DNA from: Artemisia argyi
Taxonomy: Eukaryota; Streptophyta; Magnoliopsida; Asterales; Asteraceae
NCBI GenBank assembly: GCA_030686995.1
Contig: JARVZY010002393.1
Location: forward strand, 310,001-374,000
DNA length: 64,000 bases
Direction: 5' to 3'
Made by a program: the position numbers and the translations under genes. The notes beneath the pieces are model-generated. The model did not search any database, was not told the DNA's origin, and saw only the letters and a list, made by a program, of their open reading frames with translations. Below, one piece after another: positions 24,054 through 38,021 of the stretch; position 1 is the first letter of the stretch; each line of letters opens with the position of its first letter.

Positions 24054-27000
24054 TGATGAGTGATTAATCACACATCCTTTTTAGGCCTTATTTCAGACCA
24101 AAAACACAAAATACTAACCAAAAATACCAAGAGAACGTATGTTTTTGTATTTGTGTATGTGCAGGTACGGATATGTGAAAAATGAACAAAAACAAAGCAA
24201 AACCGACAAAAACGAGCACGAGAATGGAAAAAGGTCAAAAGCCGGAGCCGGGGAAACAAAATGATCAAGGAAAGCTCAGAATATCATAAGAAACCCTCAG
24301 GAATTCCAAAAGTTGCATAAAAAGTCCCTGGACAAAGTTTGAATATTTGGCGACTTCAGTCCCCGTACTTTCAGAGAATTACAAATTTGGTCCTTGAATA
24401 AATTTTGAAGAAAAGTCAAAAGAAGTCCTCCAAGAATCAGAGAAAGTCAATTTTTGCCCTTGGAAAATAAAATTGGAAAATTACGGCTTTGGTCCTTGAG
24501 ATTTTGTGAATCACAATATTAGTCCTTGTTTTATAATTACACCGGATAAAAAATATACCAAGCCCAAAACCAAACAAACCCAACAGCCCACTACCCTTTG
24601 TACCCATTAATATTACCCAGCCCACCACAAAACCCGGTCAACCTATCACAAACCTAGTCAAAGCTTCAAAACAAACAAATACCCCCAAAATAAACCCCGC
24701 CCCCTAAATTTACCATAACCCAGAAATTGACACTGTTACTAGAACCCTAATTTAACCTTTCCCTCAATTACCATGATTGGGTAATAATTACCCAATCATA
24801 AGTGTTTCTAGAAGGCTGTGCGTATGTCAGGGGGTCAGTCAGGACACGTGGGCCAATCACAAGCCTCACGCAGGATCAGTCATATCAAAAAATTAATCCA
24901 ACGGTGGTAAATTAATGATTGGTGAGCAAGGATGATCATACGGTTGAAGAGGGCTCCAAAGAAACACAGATGTACACGGATCAATGACGTGGTTTCCTTC
25001 CTCTCAGGCTATAAATACATCCCTCCTCACCTCATTTGGAGCTGTTAGATTTTAGGTTTTAGAGTAGTAGTAGGAGTAGATTAATTTAGATCAGCTTATT
25101 GTATTTCTGTTTTTAAATTGTATTCAACTTTCAACTTTAATATAATTCAAATTCTCATTTTATTTCTTTGCAAGTTAATTTTCCAGCTTATTCATTCTGT
25201 TTGTGTTTAAAACCTTCAGTTACTATTTCATCAAATTCCATATTAACTTTCATTGCCTGTAATCATTTTCCATCGTTTTAATTTACCAATCAATACAAGT
25301 AAAGGTTTGAGTATAGTAATGATTCTGGGATTACTGGTATGGAATTCATGTTTTCTGAAGTAAATTTGAAGCCTATCTAGAGATAGGCTGTGAGGGATAC
25401 CCTCTCTGTTTGGCTGAGAGGGTGCTCGTAAGTTTTCATTTAAATTTTCTATTTGCAAGTCTTAATACATTCTAGTGTAGAATTTTATTTTGTTATTTGC
25501 TATTGTTCAGTTGAGTTTTGTTTTATTGAATTGTTGCTTGATAGTTATAAGTATTTTTCATCATTAGTTTTTACTCAGTTTACTGTTTCATTGGATACCT
25601 TTGATATCTGATTTAAGTTGCTCTATAGATCTGTGTTTCTGCTTGCAGTGTGGTATATTACCTGTGATATTGTGTTGATTATTGAGTATTGGAACAGAAT
25701 TTAAGATGCTTGGTTGAGTGGTAGTTAATTTCTCTAGTCTGCTTAATAATTAGTCATCACAGTCACTATAGTGGTGTTTGGTTATGTGGTTTTGGTTATT
25801 TTTAGTGATTGAGATCTGTGAGATTAATTCAATTTAGCATACCTTAATGATGCTTGTTTAGTGGTTTGGATATGTTGGGTTTATTAGCATTAGTTGAGTA
25901 GTTGCATCAGTTAGTACAATAGGGGTGTTCAGCATTATTGTGTTCTTGTGAATTGTTGCTAAGTTTCACTGTACCGATAGTTTCTATAATTAATAAGTAA
26001 CTTAGGTGAATCAGTAGGTTAGGAATTAGAAGTCTAAAACTCAATTTCTTAAGTGTAACTGCTAGTTTCAGGGGTGTTTGGTTTAGACTATTTTGCTGGT
26101 GTATTTGTTGTTTCAGAAGTGTTTATAGTTTTAGACATCACACTTGGGTCACATATATGTTTAATCTAGCATAAAACAGTAGGTGTGTTGCTATAAAAGT
26201 CAAATATTAGCTTATTACTTGAGTCCATCTTGCTTAACTCTAAATCTGATCTTGCTTATCTGTTGATTAATTGCATTTTGTGTTTTCATAAGCATGATTA
26301 GTGGTTAAACATCGTTTGTGTACACTTAGGGTAAGATCTCAGCTTCTCAAGTTTGGTTTAGTCAAAGTTAAGGTGGAATTAAATAGTCAAACATGTAATT
26401 AACCTGCAGCCCCCTTAGGTTCATGTACTGCTAATCTAGGGTAATTTTTAGGGTCCAATTTGGTTTGAAAATTTGATATTTCTGGTTTTCTTAGTTCTCA
26501 GTAGTGTAGACTTTATTTTTCTCCCCTTAGGTTGCTTTCATTAGCTTATTTAGGACTTAATAATAAGCTGCTATTCAGTGAGGTTAGCGTGCACATCAGT
26601 TATTGTCAGCTTTTCTAGTAAGCCTTTAAGTGAGTTATCTTGCTTGAAAACCAATTCTTTTGGCAGAATTAGAATCTCAGTAGGTTGGAGTTGATTTGCT
26701 CCCATTAGCTTTGTCATATCTGCTTATTAGGACTGCTTATTTAGCCTGCAAGTTAGGGATTTAAGCTGATTTCATAGAATAGGCCTGCCAATGTGATATA
26801 TTGCTTGGAACTTGTGATTTGTGGTTCATTTTAGTCTCTCAGAAATAGTAGTTGTTTGATTTATTGAGTTTATGCTTCTGGCTTATTCTTTTAACAAACT
26901 ACTTATTCAAAAAGAGCTTATATTCAACTGTTTGATCCATATCTGTGTTACTGAGTTTCATTTGGCTTAAATACTGTTCCATCAAGCTTCTTAGAGTCAT

Positions 27001-27938
27001 AAAATCTATTGGTCAAACTTTGGTCAACTCTGGTCAAGGAGTGCTTATTAATAAGCACTCCAAATAAGCTGTTTTCAAGCTTATAAGTACTTTTCTTACT
27101 TATTTTCTTTTCAAATTTTTTTCCCAAGCTCATTTTAATATTTTAGAATTTCTGTAATTTTTTCAAATTTTTCTGAGTCGATTTACTATTTTTCTTATTT
27201 TATTTTCATTTTTAATCAAAATTTAATACTTTTTAATTAATAAAAAATCCAAAAAAAAATCTGAAAAATCCCAAAAAAATCCAAAAATATTTTTAAAACT
27301 TATTTTCATTTATTTCATAATTTTAGAAATTTATTTTGCATTTTTCCCATTTATTTTGAATTTTTAATTAGTTTTAACACTTTTTAATTCCTAAAAATCA
27401 TACAAAAAGCCAAAAAAATTAGTTTTTAGTTTTAAAATTTCTTTTTAGTTATTTTATAATTTTCAAAATTTATTTTTCATTTTTCTCACTTTATTTACAT
27501 TTTCTTTTAATTTTTAATTAGATTAATTAGTTTTTAATTCATAAAAAATAAATAAAAAGTCAAAAAAATATTTTTTCTTTTTCTCAAAATTTTCTTTTAT
27601 CATTTTTAACTTTTAAAAATTATTTCCAAGTCCGTAGGAGTAGCGTAGCTTAAAAGTCGCGTTTTATTTCGTACGTTAACGTTTATTTTACGTTTTAGTT
27701 TACGGTTTTCGTTTCTACGTTACGTTTCTAGTTGCCTTACTTGATTTACGTGTTTAATTGGTTATTTGTGTTTCATTTACTATTTCATTAGTGTAATCCC
27801 ATTCAAATCACTTTTACCGTTTTCACGATACGTTTCACGATTCGGGAATTCGAAATTCCATTCATCCTTCACACGGACTACGACCTCGGGTTATCCGTAT
27901 TTTTTTGCGGATTTCTTGAGTAATACTTATACTTATCA
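24054..27938 (+). mobile_element. Solo-LTR-like element 2 (3.9 kb), TSD TATAC
   Basis: It runs from TGATGAGTGATT to TACTTATCA, flanked by exact TATAC at 24049-24053 and 27939-27943. It has no coding region and no second LTR copy. A TATA box (TATAAATA, 25010-25017) and a downstream leader show LTR polarity on +. Removing it with one TATAC copy joins two halves of one Ulp1-like exon in frame. It differs in its ends from elements 1 and 3, so it belongs to another LTR family. The right third (27140-27620) is very AT-rich. Confidence 0.8.
25010..25017 (+). promoter_or_regulatory. TATA box in LTR element 2
   Basis: CTATAAATACATCCCTCCTC follows a CCAATCA/ACGTGG-rich stretch (24850-24995) and precedes a leader with AGTAGTAGTAGGAGTAG, the usual layout of an LTR promoter. 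It points away from gene A (opposite strand). Confidence 0.55.
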
Positions 27939-28793
27939 TATACCACTTTCGTTTCTTTTTTTCATTTCCATCATCATCCACCTCAGTTTCATCTATTTTT
28001 CTTTTCCCATTTGCTTTTTCTTCTCTTTTTGCTGCATCTTCTTTATTAGTTTCTTTTGTTTCTTCAACGTCTTCATTTTCAACTTGTGACATAAAGTAAA
28101 GTATGTTTTATTACATTAGTATTTTGTTTAACACCAGTGATATTCAAAGTATCTCCAGTGATACTAACCTTTTATTAGATTGTTCTTCTCCTTCTTTCTT
28201 TTCTGCTTCTTCCTTTTCATCATTTCTTTCAAATTTTGCCGCCTGTGTCCTTTCTTCCTTCATCAGCATTTTCTTTTTATTTTTTTCTTCTAATTTTTTT
28301 TGTTGCTCTTCTAATCCTCTTCCATAACGTTTTTTTTACATTCTAATCTTGGCAACTGTTTTCTTCTTTTTTGTTTTTTTTTCCTCGGTTTTATTGTCTG
28401 CATTTTTAACACCAAATCTTATGAACCAAATTTAAGCTAATCAGAAGCTACTCAAAATCTAAATTAAAAACCTAAGACTGATAACACAGATAGATAAGTT
28501 AACAATAAGCCAATAAACCATCTATAAGATTTATAATTAACTTGTACCAAACACTCCTTAAAGTAGACTATTTTGTTTTTTAAGCTAAAATAGTTCATAA
28601 TAAGCTAGGATTTTGATTGTCAGAAGTTTAACTAACATATTAAAGACCAAAAATTCAAGTTTAAACAGAAAATAAGCAAATGAAACAATAACAAAACATA
28701 TTTAAATTTGATTGAAATGATTGTCATACCGTTATCTACATTTTGTTCAATGTTTTTCCCCTTATCTTGTTTTTCAGCTCCCAATTCATTCAT

Positions 28794-29656
28794 CTTTTAC
28801 TCAATTTGATTTTTTAGACGTATGGTTGGTGTGTGTGTTTGTGTGTGTTTTGTCTGATGGTTTATGTTGCAGATCTAGGTCATAACTATTGATTCAGTAA
28901 TTGTTTATTTGGGTATTTGGGTTTTTTTTTGCAATTTTACACTTTTGGTCCTTGTATTTTTATTCTTTCTAATTTATTTATAATATTTTTTTATCACTGG
29001 AGATATGATTATTTTTTAATAGTTATATAAATGTTTAAAATTTTTTGGGCTTTAGTTTTTGTTTTGAAAATATTAGTAAGAATTTCTTTAATAGTCTAAT
29101 AATTAAATATAGTTTGGGCTTACTAACTGGCCCAAAGAGATTGTGCTTAGAGATTGGCCCAAAGAATTTTTAGATTTTCTATATACAAAATATGAGGTAT
29201 CACCTGTGATACATATATACAAAGTAAGAGATATCACCAGTGATACATTTAAAATCATACATTGGTCATATAATTCAAAGGCATTTAAAACCTCTAATAT
29301 AATACTTCAACTGTCTTCATTTCCCAAAATGCAGAACAGAGAAAATACAAAGATTTCATAGTTTTTTTGCATAGCTATCATCTAATCCTAGATGCATTCA
29401 GATTTTGCAATATCCAGAACAGAATATAACACAATCTCCACCACCAGAGAATGTGGTTCAGGACCTAATAGAGCGCCCCCGTCATTCTTAGGTAACCCCA
29501 AACTTGGACAGTTGTCCGTCACATTCCGTGGCTCGGCAGTGCTTCAATGGATTTTTCCTTATCGAATACTTAATCCTAGTTTAACCATCATTGTTTAGAA
29601 ATCTAAAATACATAAAACAGAATCATAAATTGTCTTTGGAAAAGCATTAAATTCAA
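28794..29656. other. Spacer between the two Ulp1-like genes
   Basis: 28794-29100 is the presumed promoter of gene A. It contains GCAATTTTACACTTTTGGTCC at about 28930, similar to GGCAATTTTGGTCC at 39770 upstream of gene B, so promoter and gene appear to have been duplicated together. Palindromes lie at 28993, 29200 and 29232. The segment 29420-29590 is less AT-rich and I could not assign it; the frame through it looks like no known protein. Confidence 0.5.
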
Positions 29657-31662
29657 CTAATGCTTTTCTTCTGCTGCCTTTTTCTTCATAGCTTCTTCAA
29701 CCATCATCTTCATCTTTTCTTTATCACTGTGTTCTTCAGCAAACTTTATAGCGAAATCTGACGTCATCTTGCTATTCTGGTTCACATCGTGCAAGAGAAT
29801 CTTGGCAGCATACCTCATCCTTATCTTTTTAATCTGTTCATCATATTGTCGGTTTCTTTCATCCAAGATGTTTGTCTTCCATTTTAGTCCAAGTTCACCA
29901 TGAAACATCTCCATATGCATCATCATATACATGCCACAATCTATCTTGTTTTCTTTTGTTTTCCATTTCATACTTGATATCTTCGGTTTCGCTTCTTTGA
30001 TTAGTTGTTTCAATGCTGGGTGTTTAGTTCTCATCATGTAATGAACAAGCATCTCTTTCTGCAAATAAAATTAAAATTCTTCTATTAAAATAAAATGTAT
30101 CTCTAGTGATATTTATCCAAATAGAACAAAAATAAAATAAAATCTATCTCTAGTGATATTAATCCAAATAAAACAAAAAACAATTATAGATCAGTACAGA
30201 TGTAACTTACCACAAAAACAAAAATTGCTTTGTATTTTCGGTCATAATCTCCATCAGATATACTGTTGTTCAGTATTATTGCATGACCTTTCTCAAGCGA
30301 TGATGGGGAAGAATACCAAGTTTACATCTCTCAATCTGTTACTTGTTTCATCCTTGTTGACTATATCCATAAACTGCTCAATCTGTTTGTCCAGGTCTTT
30401 ATCCTCCTTTTCAATCTGCGGATGCTGTTTTATCACAATATACGAAAAGTTTATTTAAAATGATTTTTTTTATTAAGAACATAGAAAATTTAGATATACA
30501 TTTATTTTTGTTATTTTAAATATATTTACAGTTGCAGCCAATGGTAAGTAGTATCTTCTCTTTTCTTTCTTTAGTTTCCTTCTCTCTTCTTCATTCATCA
30601 CCGCAATGAATGCGTCAATTATAAGGCTTTCAATTTATATCCCTGGCGAAAGTGTCTGTAATGTTATTCTTGGTACTACTGTTCCCTTTCCATCATCAAA
30701 CAACTCATCTCTGTATTTTTGTATCACATGTGATAAATGTCAGTTTCTTTGTTATATATATAAATATCACTGGTGATAAAAAAACATAAATAGCAAAATA
30801 TAAGAATCTTACAGGATGTATCCTTCCATTGAAAACACGCTGTATGCTAACAGTGTTTCATCTTCTGTCAATGGCTCCATCACATTAGCCATTTTGTTAT
30901 TATACGATGACTTTAAGTACATTGACGGTTTTACTTTCCTTTTTCCTTCTTTTATTTCATTTTCTTTGATGCTTGCTTCACCAATGTCCTTTCCAGTTCC
31001 GAATGGTTTTACTTGAATTGATGGGCTTTCATGTTCTTGAATTGCAGCTTCTCTTTCAGCCTGTTCAATGTTTCCATTTTTAAAATAAGCTAAACCAAAC
31101 TATTTGTCAACAACGTAAAGAGAAACAAAAACATACCACTCACGAATTATATTCTTATGATTTTTTATGTTGCTTAAAGATAACTATTTAAACTCAAAAG
31201 TATCTAACCTTTTCCTTTGCTCTTTTTTCGTTAAGCTTCTTTGCGGCTGCTTTCCTTTTCTTAGCTGCTTCCTTTTCAGCTTCTATCCGAGCTTTTTCTT
31301 TTTTAGCTTTTATTTCTTCTTGCTTTTTCTTTGCTTCTTCTTTTGCAGTCTGTTTTATTAAAAAATAAAAGACTATTATATTGTATCACTTGAGATATTT
31401 TCTTTTTTTTATTTTACCGTTTTTTATTTTATTTACCTTTTGTATTTCTTGTTGTCTTTTTTTCTCAGTGTCTTCTTTTTGTTTTTGAAGCATTTTTTCT
31501 TTTGATCTTTTAAGTTTTTCTTCTTTCTCTTTTTTAGCTTCTGCTTCTTTTGCTGCAGCTTCTTTTTTGGCCTGTTTTTAAAATTAAAACAACAAATTAA
31601 GTATATATTTGTATCTTATAATTTGTGATACTTCATAAACAAATCTATACAATTAATCCAAC

Positions 31663-32215
31663 CTTTTTGTTCTTCTTGTTTTTTGGCATGTTCTTTCTCT
31701 GCAGCTTCTTTTAAGGCCTGTATGTCAATTTAAAACAAAAATTTAAGTATATATAGGTATTTTATCACTTGTGATACTGCATGAACAAAAGTATTTAATA
31801 TATCATAGGTGATACTATCCATTATTTTCATTTGTTAATAAAGACCATATTAGGTTGCATATTTACAATGTACACATAAGTATTGAATTAATCTAACCTT
31901 TTCTTCTTCCTGTTTTTTGGCATGTTCTTTCTCTGCAGCTTCTTTTACGGCCTATATGTCAATTTAAAACAAAAATTTAAGTATATATATGTATTTTATC
32001 ACTTGTGATACTACATAAACAAAACAATTTAATATATAACAGGTGATACTATCCATTACTTTCATTTGTTAATAAAGACCATATTAGGTATCACATTTGA
32101 TACCTCATATGAAACAGGTAGCATATTAACAATGTACACATAAGTATTGAATTAATCTAACCTTTTCTTCTTCCTGTTTTTTCTGATGTTCTTTTTCTGC
32201 AGCTTCTTTTTCAGC
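31663..32215 (-). repeat. Tandemly duplicated exon-intron units in gene B
   Basis: Three copies of a 54-55 bp exon (32162-32215, 31898-31951, 31663-31717) encode nearly the same 18 residues, KEAAEKEHAKKQEE being shared. The introns between them are also repeated (AATTTAAAACAAAAATTTAAGTATATAT, TATCACTTGTGATACT, CCATATTAGGT). Period is about 235-265 bp. Related longer Lys/Glu/Ala exons lie at 31438-31572 and 31209-31351. The 55-bp copy shifts phase by one base relative to the others. Confidence 0.85.
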
Positions 32216-34277
32216 CTGTATGTTAATTTGAAACAAAAAATTAAGTGTATATAGGTATTTTATCACTTGTGATACTGCATAAACAAAACTATTCAATATA
32301 TCACAGGTGATACTATACATTACTTTTATTTGTTAATAAAGTCATATGAAACAGGTTGCATATTAACAATATACACATAAGTATCACTTGTGATACTGCA
32401 TTTACATAACTACTGAATATGTCTTACCTTTTCTGTGTCCTCCTTTCCTTTCGCTATATCTTCTATGGCAGCATCATTTAAATTTTCATCCAAATTTTCT
32501 CCTTCATTTTCATTATCTTCTATGTCATAATCTTCTCCATCTTCATCACCTCCTCCATTATTATCATTGCCATCTTCATCATTATCACTACTCCCATCTT
32601 CTTCTCCAGTATCTTCATCTTCTCTTCTGCTAGGGCCTGCCTCATCTTCTATCAATCTTCCAAATTCATCAGTTCTTATTCCTATTTTGAATTCTGCATT
32701 GAACCTTTCTAAAAACCTCCCTATCGTTTCATCCCCTTGGTACATCTCCATGCTTACTTTGATGGAAGTTTCTAATTCTTTTTTCTCTTTTCAAACTCTT
32801 TCAAAGTTTTCTTTTATTGTGTCGTATACGTCCTGTTTGTAAATAAATAAACATAAGTATTCATCACTAGTTATATCTTTTAATAAGCTAATTTATCACT
32901 AGTGATATCTTACCTATCTCAGCTTTTGATTTTCATTTTCTTGATTGTTTTCATCTTCTTTAATGACCATCACCAAGCCGAACTGTTGTGCATCCATCTC
33001 CTGCCTTTCCTCTATAAAATCTTGTCTCCAATTCTTAATGGCTGGCCATTTCCGTGGAACATCCATTTCTTCGAATTGCGTGTAATGCAAGTAAATAAGC
33101 TGTTTTTCAATGAAACAAAACTTTCATTAAAATACAATTAGTTATTAAAATCAATTCTAAATTAAATCTACTTTATAAAAAGACAAAACTTTGAAATTAT
33201 AACTGGTGATACTATACAATAGATTTCATATAAAGCTTATTTTTTAAAGTTAACTTTTACTTACCGTGAATGTCACATGGGGTCCGTAGTACAAATTTTC
33301 AAACGTTTTATCATCCCACTTTTCCTTGCTATTTTTCATGCAATTCCATATGTATGTGCACCAATCTATATTGTGTATGTCTTCTGATGATTTTATGTTT
33401 TCCAGCACATCATACTTCAACATTGCTGAATCTTTGCAAGACGCAAGGCAGTTTGCAAAGAGCATCAAGTAATTCAAATCAAAAATGAAGTCTGTTCTTT
33501 CTGATTTTTGAATTATGTTTGATAAAAGTGTTGTTTTTCTTTGCCTTGGGTTGCGTGGCAGCTGTGCCATGAATTGGCAGTAGACTGAGTCCTTTGGCAA
33601 CCTTTTTGTCTTAGCATAGAATGGTATTGGTCCTATTGGGATTCCCAGTACTTCTCTAATCTTCCTTGGAGTTATTTTGATAACCCCACCTTTTGGCAAG
33701 TTTATCTGCATTTTATCCTCATCCAAGTTTTTTAATAGGAAGAATGGTAGTTTTGCGGGAAACTTGTTATATGGGAACCCAAGTAATGAGCCAAAGCCTA
33801 TTTCTCTCACCCGTTGTTTTCTCTCTGGGCTCAATTTATGTGTAGCTTCATAAAAGGGTTTTACAGTCGTCTTTGCTCTTAACGACTTGAACCATATTGC
33901 TTTATCATCTTCTTCCTCTTCCATTTTCTGTTTACCCTTTTTCTTATCCTTTTTCACCTCGACCTCAAAATCTTCATCATCTGTATCTTGCTCTTGCAAT
34001 TCTTTCTTTCCTTTATTCTTACCCTTCTTTTTCTCAGCAACAAATTCATCATCATCCTCATCTTCCACTGTTTTTTTCCTTTTCTTTTATCTTTTTCTGC
34101 CCTTTTTCTTTTTCCGGCCACTTTTTTCTTTCCCTCTTCTTCTTCTAATCGTTGTTTCTTTGTTTTGCTTCTTGTTGTTGCAATTGGGGATTCTGTTTCT
34201 GTTGTTTTCTTTTTTGCTATTGGTTTTTTCTTGGCAATTGTTTTCGTTGTCTTTTCAACCTTGTGCACCGACCCTTT

Positions 34278-37200
34278 TGTGAAACCTCGCAAAAATCCAT
34301 ATAATTAAAAACGTTTAATTATATATAAATCTCTGTCATTATTTTAATCACCATTTTTACAGGAAAATTTTAAAATTTCTTATTATATTAAATGGTCACG
34401 ATTACGATATTGCAAAATTCATCAAACGATAAAACAAGTTCTCGACACGTTTAACAAAATATTAACAACTCACTAATCCTAATTAATAACAAATTATAAC
34501 CAAACGGGCCCGTAATTAATTTTCCAGCCCAATACCTCGTGCACTGTTCATTAGGCCCAAGGCCAAAGCCCAAATTCTTGTTTTATGATTTCATATAGTC
34601 GACAAGACACCCTCTAAAACGACCCTCGTTCTCTTGATTTTTACACACGACTCATATATATTTTTGCACCATCTCGTTCACCACCTAGCCAACTATTAGT
34701 GTGTCAAATCCCAAGTTCATATGACGACGTTTGATACATTTTTGAGGGGCGAAGTGTTTGATCAAAATTCTAACCAATCGATATAGAATAAACTCAAATC
34801 TTAACCATTTTGATTCCCGTTTGTTCCTACGTGTTCCTAATCACATTCCTAAGATGATTTCATGTTTAAATGTCAAGGATGATCAGTTATATTCAAGTAG
34901 TACACGATTAATCAAATTGTGTATGAAATATATAGGTGGTCGACATCTATATGAATCACCAAAGCATGTACCTCATTTCAAGCTCTCATATTTGATTTTA
35001 GTATGATATAATTTCTCCTAGGAACCTATTGTTACTGACAAGAATAGTGCAATTGGTTTCCTTGGAAGATTTCACACCATACGTATTACAAAATAAGTCA
35101 CCATATATACTCTACATGCATGCATCCGTTTATCTCATTGTCATACACTTTCACAACCTTCTTTCTTCATAAAAACTATCTCTTGAAGGCCAGAGGTTGT
35201 TGCAATATCGTTTGGACGCAAGAAAAGAGTAATCGGGTTTGGATTATACGTTTATTATTTTGGGTATTAATCGAACTTGATCATATCTTGTGTTTTCCTT
35301 CATCCCTCTCGACTCTCTACCACCTTTGAAGGTGTAGTAAGTTGTTTCAAGCTCTTGTCAATTTATATCACTTGTAAATTTAGTTCCATGCATCAAGTAT
35401 ATAATTTTTTCGATCATATATAGTTCATGTATATATTTACGTACGTATAAATTTGTAGCAACACAAACGTGGCTAGCCTCTATCTTGGAAGGCCTAGGAG
35501 TCACATAGCACACATATTTCACTTTCATTTCAATGAAACATGCATCAAATAAACTTGTTTTAAACTTATCAAACTCACGCATGAAAACTATATAAACACT
35601 TATAAAATATTTCAAGTCCTTAGCATATGTAGAAACGATCCATGTAGCTCAAGAAACGCAAGTATAAATTGAAATATAACCTAACGAGCACCCAATATTT
35701 TTATACAACTCAATAGACCACCTAGAAGACTACCACTTTCATTTATATAACTTGTAAAAATACTCACGTTTCGACACTCAAATTACTTAATTTTGAATCG
35801 GCAAATCACAAGGTTTTCCAAATCCTATTTTAGTCAAAAACTTAATAAACTCGTTTCGGCTTATTTCAAGCCCAATAAGAATTAACGATCCATAAGCCCA
35901 CTGGGCACATATGAAACATTTTTAGAATCATAAAAATAGCCCAAGTCCAGGCCCAAAACTATTTCCATGCCCTCGCCTCTAAATTTCTTAACGGGCCTTT
36001 GTTTTGGTTCGTTAAGGCCCAATTTCATGAAAAATAAGCTTTTTAGCAAATAAGCTGTTAAAATAAGCTTGTTATTAATTTAATAAGCTTCGGAAATTTT
36101 TATAAAATTTTTCTTATAATTTTTGTAATCTTGAACTAAAAATGTAACGCGACGACACCTAGAAGGACTAAAACTGTAAATATTTAAAAGTGAGGACTAA
36201 AACTGTAAAAACAGAAATATAAGGGTAAAAATTGATAATAATTAATATTCTAAGCCTATGTTTGACTATTGGACAATTAGAGGACTATAATTGTAATTTA
36301 TGTATAAAAAGGACTAACGGTGTAACGCTAACGACGTTAGAATAAAAATGGTAAAATTGAAAAAGGACAAGGACTAAACATATTCTATTTAACATTCTTA
36401 TTTATTTTCTATTTTCGTAAATTTATTTCATATGCATTTAAACTTTCATTTTTATATATATTATTTAAACGTAACGTTAATAATATATATAACGACATTT
36501 CAAAAATTAATATTATTACTTATGGTTAAAAAGGTAAAACTTCGATGAATAATTTAAATAAAGTATTTTGTCATATCATGCATAGCATAATAATTACACT
36601 GCACATCATCTATTCGTCATAACGAATAATTATTATTCGTTATTCGTTTACCAAATAGTATTTGGTTAAATTCTCCGATAAATTTATTTATCAGGTTCCA
36701 TATCAAAGACGTTTCCAGAATCATTCTCATAATCTCATCCTACTTAACTTTTCATCATCCCAACATCAATCAAGGTGAGTCATAGCCCCAATTTCCAATA
36801 CTTGTTTTAAACTCTGTGGGTGAGATACATGCTTACATATACTTGATAATTTTATAAGTATATGAATAAATTACATGATTCAAATCAATTTCCTTATTAA
36901 TAGTTACCTGATGAAGTTTATGATTATTGTGGCATGTGATATATATATGTTACTGGCGAATTACTTAACTGAAATACTGATACTCATATTATAATGTTTC
37001 CAATTTGATTATTGTGGTATGTGATATATATATGTTACTGGCGAAATACTTAACTGAAATACTGATACTCAGATGATAATGTTCCCAAATTGATTACTGT
37101 GGCATGATACTTGACTATACTATACTATCCTGAATGATTCCATTATTACCTTGATATTGCATAAGTTAACTTATCGTCATAAAGTCCCTCAATCATGAGC

Positions 37201-38021
37201 CATTAATCACTTGTATGTGAGCGCGAATATAGTGAACAACTGCGAAACCTGTTAAGGATTGACCTCCTATCCCACTAATACTTGACGGAATGCCATATGC
37301 ATATGGTTAGTCGTATTAGTCGTGATACACTATATTTGAATACAAATAGGAATTGGCAAATCACCTATTGATAAATCACCTCTTTTGTTAACGTTTTGTG
37401 TGTCATGAGGCTTGGTGCAATATCCGTAAGGAAATGTATGTTTTCAACATATATTTAGATACACCTGTATAGGAATTTGACCAGACTTGAATTGTATATG
37501 TTATTAAATTAGCATCATGAGTTTCCAGCTCATGTTAGGATTATTGATTCCTTACTTGAATTTAATTAAATATCTATATGAATTATCTGTGATTAAAAAT
37601 CAATATCACTCAATACTTGTTCTATTACTGTTTGTATTTATCATTTCCAAATATTTCTGAAATCTATTGAAATAAACGGTTTTCCATAAAACTCTATGAA
37701 CTCACCAACCTTTGTGTTGACACTTTTAAGCATATATATCTCAGGTAATTTAACGGAGCAGGACAAAACACGGAGTGGGCATTTATTACTCTGATAAATT
37801 AAAATGGAGTAAAAATCAAATATGTCATTCTTTCAAGCCTTTACATCTTTTAAAAAGATTTTAAATCAAATGGTTCATCTTTTATCAAAAATATTATTTG
37901 AATGACAAATAACTTTCAAAACGCTTCTTTTAAGCTGTTTTATGAGATTATAACTTCGATCCTCCTCGTAACACCCAAATTACTTTTCCGCTGCTACAAA
38001 CTTAAATTTGGGGGTGTTACA
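34278..38021 (+). mobile_element. Solo-LTR-like element 3 (3.7 kb), TSD CCTTT
   Basis: It runs from TGTGAAACCTCGC to TTTGGGGGTGTTACA, flanked by exact CCTTT at 34273-34277 and 38022-38026. It interrupts a gene B exon; removal with one CCTTT copy gives a continuous frame (lysine codons, then GSVH). The 3' part (37700-38021) has AACTCACCAAC, TGTTGACA, TCTCAGGT and GGGGGTGTTACA in the order seen in element 1. Inside, 36940-37080 has a direct repeat (GTGATATATATATGTTACTGGCGAA twice). There are no coding regions. Confidence 0.82.

Larger units (their letters stand above)
20520..28793 (-). pseudogene. Ulp1-like (C48 peptidase) gene A, split by an LTR insertion
   Basis: Ulp1-type proteases cleave SUMO-like conjugates; the role of such proteins in MULEs is unknown. 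Approximate exons: 28740-28793 (ATG 28791-28793), 28169-28397, one exon split as 27944-28082 and 23420-24053, 23078-23276, 22030s-22890, 21814-22031, 21512-21684, 21283-21421, 21063-21200 and 20520-20951. The N-terminal module contains RARATIKPLFEAMHGLS and IDWCTYVYECARLSKKDW. A long acidic region follows (22375-22890), then the peptidase: His in SHEHYYLIVF, Asp in VIIDNSDLDG, Cys in KIDCGLYMMLHME. No clear oxyanion Gln is seen. Lesions: a TGA at 20853-20855, where gene B has Trp, just before the catalytic Cys; a stop-like TAG at 22032-22034 (or a splice acceptor); and one-base shifts in A-tracts at about 22394-22402 and 28329-28336. Those A-tract shifts could be sequencing errors. Confidence 0.75.

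Noticed and set aside
28800..29650. A boundary between two separate MULEs
   Set aside because: The only similarity to the termini is the shared GCAATTTT-TTTGGTCC upstream motif of the two paralogous genes; no inverted terminal block is seen here and the palindrome array continues without a break.
33887..34308. Several overlapping plus-strand frames of 80-130 codons
   Set aside because: They are antisense shadows of the Lys/Glu-rich gene B exon, giving Phe/Ser/Leu-rich sequence.
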